Part shown: positions 12,901-25,800 of the stretch, piece by piece
Position numbering within the stretch: the first letter of the stretch is position 1
Layout of the letters: every line of letters begins with the position of its first letter
NCBI GenBank assembly: GCA_963383645.1
Contig: OY726572.1
Coordinates: 26,480,792 to 26,544,791 of the forward strand
Direction of reading: 5' to 3'
Length of the DNA: 64,000 nucleotides
Source of the DNA: Muscardinus avellanarius
Lineage: Eukaryota > Chordata > Mammalia > Rodentia > Gliridae
Notes under the pieces: model-generated
What the model saw: only the letters and a program-made list of their open reading frames with translations
The model's database searches: none
What the model was told of the DNA's origin: nothing
Translations under genes and position numbers: made by a program

Positions 12901-15785
12901 TTTTTTATAAGTAAAATTAATACTTATTAATCTCTGGATAGTTCAAATTTAATATAAGGTTGCCTTGTGCTCGTGTACTGAATACCTTTGAGATAAGTTC
13001 TTTCAATTAGAACATATTTATGAATAAGTTGTAGCAGTGTTTACTTTTTTTTGTAGCAGTGGTGATTGAACCCAGAGGCATTCTACTTCCAAGCTACACC
13101 CCTATCCCTATTTTTTTTTTTTTTTATGGTACTGGGGTTCCTGGAAGCCCTTCTACCTATGGGCTACACTCCCAGACCTATTTTTTATATTTTTATTTGG
13201 AAACAGGGTCTCTTAAGCCAGCATGGCTGGCTTCGAACCAGCGCGATCCTCCTGTCTCCGTCTCCCAAGTGCGGGGATAAACAAAGGTCTTAATGATATT
13301 TCTTTCCATTTAATTATTAATTGGTAGCAACATTAGTGTTCACAATATTTCTGGTGAAAACTACTTCCTCGAGGTAGTCTTAGGAGATCCCAGCAATTGC
13401 TTTTGCTGTTATTTGGTGCCTGCCTGTCTGCCTTTCTTCCTTCCTTCCTTCCTTTCTTCCTTCCTTCCTTCCTTCCTTCCTTCCTTCCTTCCTTCCTTCC
13501 TTTCCTTTCCTTAGATGTGTGTAAATGACTGCAGCATATATGTCCCTGGAAGAATAGAGTTGTTCTTTGATGTTTAATAATTTTTCTGTTTAGGAAAGTG
13601 TTGGTAACTGCTTGTTTTCTTTTAAACTAGCTCAACCAAAAATAGTGCTATTCCTAGAAATTAGAGTTGTTTTCCTTCACTACAAAATGTAGCTTGTAAG
13701 GCTATTAGCTGCTCCTCACACCAACACAGTGAAAAGAAAATTAGGACAGTATTAATGATCTGCCTTTCATTGCAGTAGTTGAACTTTTCTTTATAGTGTA
13801 CCTGAGATGAAAGATGCAAATTTGCATACTCTTTACCTACTTGTTCTGGTACTGATACTGTGCTGAAGTAATATCTCTGTCCTGGGTGAAAACTGTTTGA
13901 GATATACTTTCTGGTTTTCTTGGAACCCCCACTCCCCAGTACTAGGGATTAATCCAAGGGACATTGTAACTTTGAGCTACACCACAAATTATTTTTGTTT
14001 TGAGACATTGTCCCTCAAGGTTGCAGAGAGTGTTGCTAATTTGTTGAGGTTATTCTTGAACTTATGATCCTCCTGTGTGACCTCTCAAATAATGGGGTTA
14101 TGACATGTGCCCCGTGGCCAACTGGTTTTTCTTCTTTTGGAAGGGGATATTGGTTAAACCCAGTGGCTTTCTACCTCCAAACTATATCCACAACCCTATT
14201 TTTTTAAATTTTGAAACAGGGTCTCAGTAAGTTGCTAAAGCTGTCCTCAAACCTCCAATCCTTCTCTTAACCACCCAGGTGCTGGGGTTACAGGCATGTG
14301 CCTGGATTTCAAGGCTGAAAGAAGAGCCAGTTGGTACTTTTCAGAATTAGTTTATCTAGCACATTTGCTAATCTAAAGTTTGGGGAGGTTTTTTGTTTTG
14401 TTGTGTTTTGTTTTTTGGTTTGTTGGTTTGACTATCTGTGGTTGGGATTGACCCAGCACTGGTGCATGCTAGGCGAGTGGTCAGCCACTTAACTTTAGCA
14501 TCAGGTTAGCTATAATGGTTTAAATCAAGCTTAGAGTATGCTTTTATAGTAGTGGTCTTACAGTTTTCTTTATTTCTTTTCTTTTCTTTTTTCTTTCTTT
14601 TTCCCCCCAGTACTGGTGATTGAACCCAGGGATATTCTTCCTCTGAACTACACCCCAAACCCTGTTTTTTATTCTTTATTTTTAAAACAGGATATTATTA
14701 CTAAGTTGTGGAGACCTACTAAGTAGCTCAGGCTGACAACAACATGTGATCCTCCTGTCTTGGCCTCCCAAGTACTGGGATTACAAATGTGTGCCACCAC
14801 CTGGCCTTAGTTTTATAATTTTTGGCTTAAATTTTGGAATTAAAAATTGACATACAGGGAGTTTCAGAAAAGTTTTGAATGAGAATTGATAAGGCCATTT
14901 TTGTTTACTTTGCTCCTATTTTTTTTGTAATATTGCTTTAGTGATGAATACTCCAAACTGTTTTTGAGTGTATTATTTGATTAGTTGACATAATTTTTGA
15001 TCAGCTGTTTGTCTTTCTCTCATAGGAGCCAGGAGATTTGTGACCTTGGATTTTGGAAGACCTATATTGTTGACAGATGTATTGATTCCTACTTGTGGAG
15101 ACTTGGCCTCCTTGTCAATTGACATTTGGACATTAGGAGAAGAGTTGGATGGAAGGCGATTGGTAGTAGCAACTGATATAAGCACCCATTCATTAATTCT
15201 TCATGACTTAATACCACCTCCTGTGTGCAGATTCATGAAGGTAAAATCAAGAAAACAAAATTGTTTTTTCACGTTTCTGAAAAAAAATTCTTAGATACAT
15301 AACTTAAAAATATAGTTACTTTTTGGGGGGTGGTGGTACTGGGGTGGAACCTAGAGGCTTTCTACCTCCAGGGTATACTCCCAGACCCATTTTTTAATAT
15401 TTTATTTGGAAACAGGGTCTCACTAAGTTGCTGAGAGCCTCACTAAGTAGCTGAGGCTGGCTCCGAACCCGTGCGATCCTCCTGTCTCAACCTCCAAATC
15501 GTGGGGAATATAAGCGTGCGCCACCATACCTGACTCAAAATACAGTTACATCTTTTTTAAATCATTGTTAATTAATTTTTCATGGTATAAAGATTAAACC
15601 AGGGCCTTCAACATACTACACAATCTGTCTGCCACTGAGCTATACCTCCAACACTTTTTGAGATGGCATCTTCCTAAATTCTGAAACTGCCTTGAACCTG
15701 CAATCTTCCTGAGACCTAGTTTTATGGGCATTTGTGTCTGTGTCTGTCTGTCTGTCTGTCTCCCCCCCCCCTCTATCTATCTATC

Positions 15786-15822
<37 letters not shown>

Positions 15823-17947
15823 CCGGTATTAGGAATGGAACACAGGGGAATTCTACCTTTGAGCTGCACCCCCAGCCCTATTTTTTATTCTTAGTTGAAA
15901 CAGAGTTTTACTAAGTTGCAGAGGGTTTCACTAAGTAGCTGAGGCTAGCCTCAACCAAAATCCTTCTGTCACAGCCTCCCAAGTACTGGGATTATAATTG
16001 TGCACCACCACGCTAGGCTTTCTCAAGCTCTTTATCGTGGTTGATACATGTGTTTGTATCTTTATATTTTTTTTCTTTCAGATAACTGTCATTGGACGTT
16101 ATGGGAGTACAAATGCCAGAGCCAAAATCCCTTTAGGATTTTACTATGGGCATACCTATATCTTGCCTTGGGAAAGTGAACTGAAGTTAATGCATGACCC
16201 TCTAAGGGGAGAGGGAGAATCTGCTAACCAGCCAGAAGTTGACCAGCATTTAGCAATGATGGTTGCTCTACAGGAGGATATACAGTGCAGGTGAGGAGAA
16301 AGTTGCAAATAGATTTTAATATTACTCAAATGTTGTGTTTTATTTAACGTCTTATTTGTATTTCTGCCAAGAAATGTGTTTTCATAGGTGTACAGAAAAG
16401 TTTAAAGGGAAACAGAACACTATCACATTATAGTATTACTTCATAAGGCACAGAAGTATTGTGAATAAATACTTGGCTTCATTTGTTAGTAATTACTAAA
16501 GGTGTAGTTCTTGGTAATAGTTTAACATTTTAGAGATATAATTTGTAGTATGTATATAAATACATCAAGAGAAGATTACAGCAATTATTTTGTCCATTTA
16601 TTTTTATTTCTAGATATAACTTAGCTTGTCATCGTCTGGAAACACTTTTGCAAAGTATTGATCTTCCTCCTCTCAACAGTGCTAACAATGCACAATACTT
16701 TTTGCGAAAACCTGACAAGGCAGTTGAAGAAGACAGCAGAGTTTTCTCTGCTTATCAGGATTGTATTCAGCTACAGCTTCAACTAAATTTGGCTCATAAT
16801 GCAGTGCAGAGGCTCAAAGTTGCCGTGGGTGCAAGTCGGAAGACCTTGAGTGAAACAGCAGATCCAGAAGATTTAATTCAGACGTCTTCTACAGAGCAGT
16901 TACGTACTATCATCAGATATTTATTGGACACCTTGCTTAGCCTTCTTCATTCCTCCAATGGTTTGTATTTGGCTTATGTAATCTAAACAATGAAAATGAG
17001 TTTGATATGATAAGTGTGTTTTAGGAGCTCTGTTAAAATTTTTTAGATTTTGTTGATTTTTATATCAATTTTTATTTGAATATTTATGATATGTCTTTTC
17101 AGAGTCTCTCATTTCTCCCCCCACCTTCTTTTATTATTTGTTTCTTTATTTTTGCAGTACTGGGGATGGAACCCAGGGACATTCTACAACTGAGCTACAC
17201 TTCCAGCCCTTTTTTTAAAATTATTCTTTATTTAGAAACAGGGTCTCACTTAGTTACAAAGGGCCTCACTAAGTAGCAGATGTGGTCCATGAACCACGAT
17301 CCTCCTGTCTCACCCTCCCAAATGCTGGGATTACAAACATGCACCACCATGCTCAGCTGCCCCCCCTTCTTTTATTTTTTTCTTTCTCCTTGTAGTGATG
17401 GTATTAAACTGAAGGATTCCTATAGGGTACACAAGCACTTCACCCCTGAGCTAGAGTCCTTATTTAAAATTTTCTTACATAATTTTTGATGAGTTTTGTG
17501 GCTTTATGTCATTGGTGTGCACATCCTTATGTTACTGGCAAAGTATTAAGTATTGTTTAACAGTTCAATAGTGAAAAGTTCACGTAAGTTGTCCTTATAC
17601 AGAATTGTTGTTTGCTAGCCAGGAATTATTTTTTATCAAACACACACGGGCATGCACATGACACACATGCATATGCTCACGTTATTCACACAGCAGTTTT
17701 ATTAAATCCAACTTACAAAAATAAGAATATAGTTGTTTGAGCCGGGTGTGGTGGCGAACGATTGTAATCCCAGCATTTGGAGACTGAGACCGGAAGATCG
17801 CGGTTCGCGGACAGCCTCAGCTACTCAGTGAGGCACTCTGCAACTTAGACCCTGTTTCAAAATAAAGAATAAAGAATAGGGCAGGGAGTGTAGCTCGGAG
17901 GTCAAATGCCCCTGGGTTTCATCCTTGGACCCACCCCACCCCCCAAA

Positions 17948-18000
<53 letters not shown>

Positions 18001-19346
18001 GTTTGTTGATGTCTGGCAAAAAATAAAACAGCCAGGCACTGTGGTACCACCAGTACGTGAGAGACCTTGAGACAGGAGGATCATGGGTTAGAGGCCAGCA
18101 CCGGCAACTTACCCAGACCCATTTTCAAAATAAAAAATAAAATAAATAAAAAGGTAAAAGGGTTAGGGGTGTACCTCAGAGACAGAATTCCTTTGGCGTT
18201 GATACCCAGTGCCAGAGAGGTGGGGGAGGGGAGAGGGAGAGAGGGCAGGGGGGAAAGGGGGAGGAGGAGAGAGAGTAAGAAGAAGAAAGCATATGTAAGT
18301 TTACTGATTTTGCTATTGCACAGGACACTTAAATAGGAAAATTTACTATTTTCTTTTTTGTAACAGGGCACTCTGTTCCTGCAGTTTTGCAGAGCACATT
18401 TCATGCCCAGGCCTGTGAAGAGCTCTTTAAACACTTGTGCATCAGTGGAACCCCAAAGATACGATTACATACTGGCCTTCTGCTTGTTCAGCTGTGTGGT
18501 GGTGAAAGATGGTGGGGCCAGTTTCTTTCTAATGTTCTTCAGGAATTGTACAATTCAGAGCAGCTTCTGATCTTCCCACAGGATAGGTAGGTCAGAAAAT
18601 GTTGGCAATGTTATTAGTGATTTGTACTCATCAGAGTCCAATTTTATGTGAAATCAAATTTATGTGGATTCTAAGTGTGGAGAAAATAAGCAGGTCTTCT
18701 CAGGTTTGGGATACCCAGTGAAGGCCATCGGGGGTCTATAGAATGATACATATGGCTAGACTGCACTCTGGTGTTTTCTGTTGAATTCTTGTCCTTTACA
18801 GATCTGAGTTTGTACGTATTTTACTATCAGCTCATGTCACTTTGTGTATTAAATGTGGTTTTTAAGACTCAGATAAGTTTCTCTGATTTCGTCAGGTAGT
18901 GTTGACAAATAGGAACAATAACTAGGAAGAGTTAATTTTATTATCTTTATTTTCCTGCCTTCCTACCCCCCAAATAGCTCATATTACCATTGTACTTCCC
19001 GATAATAGATATTTCTTAATTAATCTGAAATACATTTTAAGAAGCAAATACCCTTATTGTTTTGTTAAATTTCATCAAAAACTATTTTAAAAGCTGGACA
19101 ATTAAAATGATTCTCAGTGTATAGTTTCTTCATATTTCTTTTTTAGGGTCTTCATGTTACTGTCCTGTATTGGTCAAAGATCACTTAGTAATAGTGGCGT
19201 ACTGGAAAGCTTACTTAATCTCTTGGACAATTTATTGTCACCTCTTCAACCAGAGTTACCCATGCATAGGAGGACAGAAGGTATTGATATAAAGCACTAG
19301 TCATTAGTAAAACCTAATATTTCTACAAGTAGGCTTTTATAAGACA

Positions 19347-19403
<57 letters not shown>

Positions 19404-22400
19404 GGGGGTGTGGCACTGGGGATTTAACCCAGGAGAATTTTACCTTTGAGCTATACCCTAGTTCTTTTTATTTTGAAACAAGGTCTCACTGGGTCAGTGA
19501 GAATCTCACTGTTTGCTGAGGCTGTTCTTGAACCTGCAACCCTTCTTTCTCAGCCTCCAGAGTATTGAGATTACAAGCGTGCATCAACACACCTGTCCTA
19601 AATATTGATTTTATTATTTGTTGCAGCACAGTTTGTTAATATTTTATGACATAGACTTTAGAATGAGCAAGTTTTGTGTGATTAACTGCCATATAGTTAT
19701 AATTTAAAATCCATTACATTTTTGTTGTTTAAGCTTTGAAATTGTTGTCTTTTTTTATACTATAATAACTAAAACCAAACTTTGTTATATAAGTTGAAGC
19801 TTTTAAAAAAGGCACAATTAGTCAGGCATGGTGGCGCACATTTTTAATCCCATCATTTGGAAGGCTGAGACAGGAGGCTCATTGTTTTCAGACAGCTTCA
19901 GCTAGTTAGTGAGACCCTTTGCAACTCAGTGAGACTCTGTTTCATAATAAGGAATTTTAAACAAAATAGGGCTGTTGGTGTAGGTCGTAGGTAGAGTGTC
20001 CCTGGGTTCTATTCCTAGCACCACAAAAAAGTAAAATAAAAATAAAAAGGCACTCTTGTTCTTCTAGTCATTTGAGCAAGAAAATTGTTTTGGAAATAAA
20101 AAAGAGCATAGTTTGGTACTATATGAGTTGCAAATCGAATTAGATGTTTTAATTCAGTCACCTGTGAGTCTCATGCTTTGCTTTCTACTTTGCAACCCAC
20201 ATCTATTTTCATATCACAAAGCACCTGTCATTTATTAGATTTGATATACTACTTAATTTGTGACCATAGCTGTCTGATTTTGAGGCTCCTTATGTATAAA
20301 TATTAGTATTTATAGTGATATGGTATGTTCTGCATTTATAAAATGTATCATCTCATTGGAACACCAGGATTCACCTGACGTTTTCCTCTTTTCTGGGTAG
20401 GAGTGCTGGATATTCCCATGATCAGCTGGGTGGTCATGCTGGTGTCCAGATTGCTGGATTATGTGGCAACTGTGGAAGATGAAGCTGCAGCTGCAAAGAA
20501 ACCTTTGAATGGTAAAGACAGGGAGAGGTTTCTGACAGGTATACAAGTTTATCATAATATGTTGGTGGGAATTGTGAGTGACTGCAGTTGTTCCAGAACT
20601 GGCTATTGGCCTGGAGATACCAGCTGTATGTAATTCGTGTAAAATATGAGTTAACTCTACCAGGAATCTGTGTAAAGGTAGAATTTATATTGGGTAGACA
20701 AGGTTTGGGCTTGACTTTCTGTTTATGAATACACCATGTATTTCACAAGCTTTCCCCTCATGCTCCTTAAAAACATAATACTTGAAATAAAAAAGAGTCA
20801 TGAAAGGGAAATTTGTGAAGAATTCTTGGTGCTTTAAATTTTATTATCTGATAATGCCATTTTATTTAACATTATGGAGTTTTATTAATTAACTGTAAAG
20901 GCTTTTGTCTTTAGATATGGAAATTCCCAGTTCTTTAAAAAAGCTGTCTTTGTTCACAGGGTTGTGGCACAAAACAGTTTAAAAAAATCAAAAGAAATAA
21001 AATGTACAGAACATATGTTCTCTTCTTATTCTGCTTTACAAAAGTTTTTATAAAGGATCAGAGAGAGCTAAATCTAATATGCAAATACAGCCATTAAAGT
21101 CCATAAAATAGGAATTCTGTATATTGTCAGTATATTACAAAGTAGCCTTGAAATGTTTTATAACTGAACCAGTTGTTTCTGATGTATTTTATGTTTTGGA
21201 AAATGAAAGACAATTCTCATGTACAGGGAATTTGCTTTATTTCCATTTTAAAAATAACGTATACTGGTCATAGAACTCAGTTATAGGATATAGGGTTAAG
21301 ACATTTAAAATAAATACAACCAAAATTTGGAATTGGACTATAACATAGTATTAAAAGTTTCGGTATTTATTGTTCAGCATGGAAACATTGGTGAAAAGAG
21401 TGTTTTTTTTAGGGTGTGAGGAATTTTAACTAAATTGTGATGTAGGCTAGTAGAGGAAAACTTTTTTTTTGTGTGTGTGTGTATGGTCTGGGGATGGAAC
21501 CCAGGGGCATTAGACCTCCAAACTACACCCCCAGTTCTACTTTTAGTACTTTTGTTTTCGAAACAGGGTCTCACTGAGTTGTGAAGGGCCTCGCTGAGTA
21601 GCTGAGGCTGTCTTTGAATCGCGATCCTCTGGTTTCTTTTTCCCAAATGCTGGGATTATAAGCGTGTGGCACCACGCCCTGCCTGAAAACATATTTTTAT
21701 GTTAATCAGTATAAAGAATTAAGAGGTGGGTACAATGTGGCATTGGCCCTAAATTAAGCAAGCAAATAATATAGAATAGTGTAGATACATTCCAAAACAT
21801 GAGGATACCCATAGCTACACAGTGTGGCTTTTGAACTGCTCAGCCCTGTTTTGGCAGTCATTAATCAAATGGTTCCGCACCCATTTTTGCTCCCTGCATT
21901 AAAACTTATGTTCTTGAGTATTTGTTGTTAGAACTGAATGTCATCATCGAAACTATATTTTACAAATTTTTAAAAATTTTGTCATGTTGGCACATTTGTA
22001 AATGTACTTTGTGTTTTCTGGGTATGGAATGTAACTTAAGATCACACTTAACTAAGAAACATTTTTCTTCCCCACTAGGTAACCAGTGGAGTTTTATTAA
22101 CAACAACCTACACACTCAGAGCTTAAATCGATCTTCCAAGGGCAGCAGTAGCCTTGATAGATTATATTCCAGAAAAATCAGAAAGCAGCTTGTTCATCAT
22201 AAACAGGTAATGGTCAGTACTTTTTTTTATTTTAATGTTAGAATTATTATATTGGACATTTTATAGGATAGATGTCCCATCAGATTTTGGGTATTGGGAG
22301 ATTATTTAAACTTTGGATACTTTTATCTGTAAAATTGTAATAATACGTAGTTTACAGATTTTTGGGGTGTTTTCCTTAAAATGTTTACCTCTGTACCTTC

Positions 22401-22804
22401 TGTTACTATCATTTAATTCTATCTTTAAAGTCCTATTTGTAATCCTAGCATTTGAGAGGCTGAGACCAGAGGATCGGGGTTTGTGGACAGCCTTAGTACT
22501 TAGTGAGGCCCTCTGCAACTTAGTAAGACCCTGTTTCAAAATAATAAAAAATAGGGCAGGGGTGTTGCTCGGAGGTCGAATGCCCCTGGTTTCTACCCCC
22601 AGATCAGAAAAGGGGGGCGGGGGGGATCATAGTTACATCCATTTGACCTCTGGAAGAAGGCAGGCTACTTAAAATAAGGCTTTAGGATTTCTGCCATCGG
22701 ACCCTCTGTCTTTTAAGCTTTAATTTTATTTTCTTAATCTTAAATTTGAGTTCCTGGAACTACCTGCACCAATTTTTGTATCTAGGATCTTTGTGTATGG
22801 ATAT

Positions 22805-22839
<35 letters not shown>

Positions 22840-25800
22840 TTTTGTGGTGCTGGGGTTCTTGGAAACCCTTTTACCTCTGGGCTACACACCCAGACACCTA
22901 TTTTTTATATTTTTATTTGGAAACAGGGTCTATTAAGCCAGTGAGGCTGGCTTTGAACCTTTGCGATCCTCCTGTCTCCACCTCCCAAGCACAGGGATTA
23001 CAAGCGTGTGCCACCACGCCCATCTGGATAATTTTTTTTTTATTGTTACTTGATATTCACTTCCTCAAAGAGTTTTTTTTTGGGTTACTAAATCAAAACA
23101 GAGTTGGGTGTAGTGGCACATGCTTGTGATCCTAGTATTTGGGAGACTGAGACAGGAGGATCAAAGGTTTGCAGCCAGCTTCAGCTCCTGAAGCCCTCCA
23201 CAACTTAGTGAGACCCTGTTTCAAAATAAAGAATAAAAAATGAGGCTGGGGGTGTAGCTCAAAGGTATAATGGCCCTAGGTTCATTTCCCAGTACTGCAA
23301 AAAATAAATAAATAAATAAAAGTACTCCCATGCAGTATGTTCCCCATGCATTTGGAATTTTTCCTTTAGAATCATCTTACTTTTAAGCCGGGCGTGGTGG
23401 CGCACACTTGTAATCCCAGTGCTTGGGGGGCTGAGACAGGAGAATCACATAGGTTCGAGGCCAGCCTCAGCTACTTAGTGAGGCTCTCAGCAAGTTAGTG
23501 AGACCCTGTTTCCAAATAAAGTATAATAAAGGTCTGGGAGTATAGCCCAGAGGTAGAAAGCCCCTGGGTTCCACCCCTAGTTTCCCCCCCCACACACACA
23601 CACACAATAGAATCATCTTACTTTTGGTTGGTGGTCTTTTATTTTGTTTAGATTCATGCATTTCATTTAGGGTACTTTTTTGTGGTACTGGGGATGGAAC
23701 CCTGGGGCATTCTACCTTTGAGCTAAACTCCCAGCCCTATTTAATTTAATTTATTTGTTTTGTGGGTCCGGGAATGGAACCCAGGGGCATGTGACCTCCT
23801 AGCTACACTCCCTGCCCATTTTTTATTCTTTATTTTGAAATAGGGTCTCACTAAGTTGCAGAGGGCCTCATTAAGTAGTTGAGGCTGTCCTCGAATCACG
23901 ATCCTCCTGTCTTAGCCTCCCAAATGCTGGGATTACAAGCGTGGGGTACGTTTTGATAAAGAATTGTGGAGTATAATTTCATGTCTGGCCTCTTTTGCTC
24001 CAAGAGATAGTTTTAAGATTTATCTATGTCAAGTATATCACTAGCATCTTCTTTTTTATTCCTTACCATTATTCCATTTTTTCAGTGTTCTCAAATCTTT
24101 TTATATGTTAAGAGTTAATGAACTCTTTAGTTTTTGGCTTATTTTTCCATCCTTTCTTTTTGAAATAGAAATAGTGTAGTGAATATGTTTCTTTGCCTTT
24201 TGTGTGAATGCATACTCGCACTCTCTTTCACAGAAAGTTATTAGAATGTGCTTTATAGCACACCCCTTGAGTCTTTGTGGTTTCTGTAAATGGTCTACAT
24301 TTAGTTACATGATCTATCCTATACATATGTGTCTGAGGCAGTAGGCTTATAGTTAATATTAAGTTCTTTTGTGCCAATACTTTAGCAGGAACAGTATTGG
24401 AGATTGAACCGACTGTCTGATGCATGCTAGGCAGATAGATATTCTACCACTAAAAAATATCCTCAGCCCTTTATTCTTATTTTGAGACAGGGTCTGAATA
24501 AATTACTGTGGCTGATCTTAAAGCTGCCATCATCCTTCCTCAGCCCCCCGAGTAGCTGGCATTAGAGATGTGCACCATCACTCCTGGGAGGATCTTGAAG
24601 TTGCTATTGGGGGAAAGATTATTTTTTAAATCAGCATCAGAGTTAAAATTGTTTTACTGTATCTTTTAAGGGATTGTTCCATTAGTTTTATGTATAAATT
24701 TTGAGAGGAGTATAATAATTCATTTTCAAAATTTTTAACATTGTTTTAAAATTAAGTTGTTTTTGTATTTTAAAGCAACTTAACCTACTAAAAGCAAAAC
24801 AGAAGGCTTTGGTTGAACAGATGGAAAAAGAAAAAATACAGAGTAACAAAGGATCATCATATAAACTTCTGGTAGAGCAAGCAAAACTAAAGCAGGCTAC
24901 CTCAAAGGTATGATGTATACTTTTTAGTGTCACTATCTCAGAAAAGTCATTTTGTTTTTAGCATTTTTAATTATTTTAGTAAGCCAGGCCTGGTGGTGCA
25001 CACCCTTGTAATCCTAGTACTTGGGATGCTGAGACAGGAGGATTTCAGGTTCAAAGACAGTTCTGGCAACTAGTGAGACTCATCAATCTAGCAAGAATTT
25101 TATTTCAAAATCAAAATAAAATAAGCCGGGCGTGGTCGCACACGCTTGTAATCCCTGCACTTGGGAGGCTGAGACAGGAGGATCGCACAGGTTTGAAGCC
25201 AGCCTCAGCTACTTAGTGAGGCTCTCAGCAATTCAGTGAGACCCTGTTTCCAAATAAAATATATATATTAAAAAAAAGGTCTGGGTGTATAGCCTGGAGG
25301 TAGAAAGCCTCTGGCTTCCACACCCAGTACCACCAAAAACAAACAAAAAAACCCAAAATCAAAATAAAATAGGGCTGGGGTTGTTGCTCTAAGGTTGAAT
25401 GTTTCTGGATTCAATATCTAGTGCCACCCTACCCTTAATTTTAGTAAACTAATAACAAATTAGGAAATTTAAGTAGATGTCATTCTATATCAATAGAAAA
25501 ATCAGGCTATTCAAGTATTTATTGTTATAGTCCTTTCTAAGGAAAATGAATTCCAGTGATTTTTTTTTTTTTTTTTTTTTTTAATGTGGTGGTGGTACTG
25601 GGGTTCCTGGAAACCCTTCTACCTCCGGGCTACACTCCCAGACCTATTTTATTTTTGGAAACAGGGTCTCTAATGCCAGCGCGGCTGGCTTCGAACCTGC
25701 GCGATCCTCCTGTCTCCGCCTCCCAAGCGTGGGGATGACAAGCGTGCGCCACCACGCCCGGCAAAAGTTCCAGTGATTATTATCTACTTTGTATGTTTAT

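Noticed and set aside
20540..20633. Longer exon 10 extension using the CT|GTATGT donor at 20629
   Set aside because: Its phase (two bases after the last full codon would be needed) does not join the 22079 exon in frame. Only the 20539 donor keeps the frame.
22746..23129. 127-residue open frame, and many others of 60-137 residues rich in FFFFF, GTGVPGSP or VCVCVCV
   Set aside because: They translate SINEs, T runs and TG/CA repeats. The same peptide pieces (ETGSLKPARLASNLRDPPVS) recur at dozens of SINE copies and have no splice context or conserved protein family.
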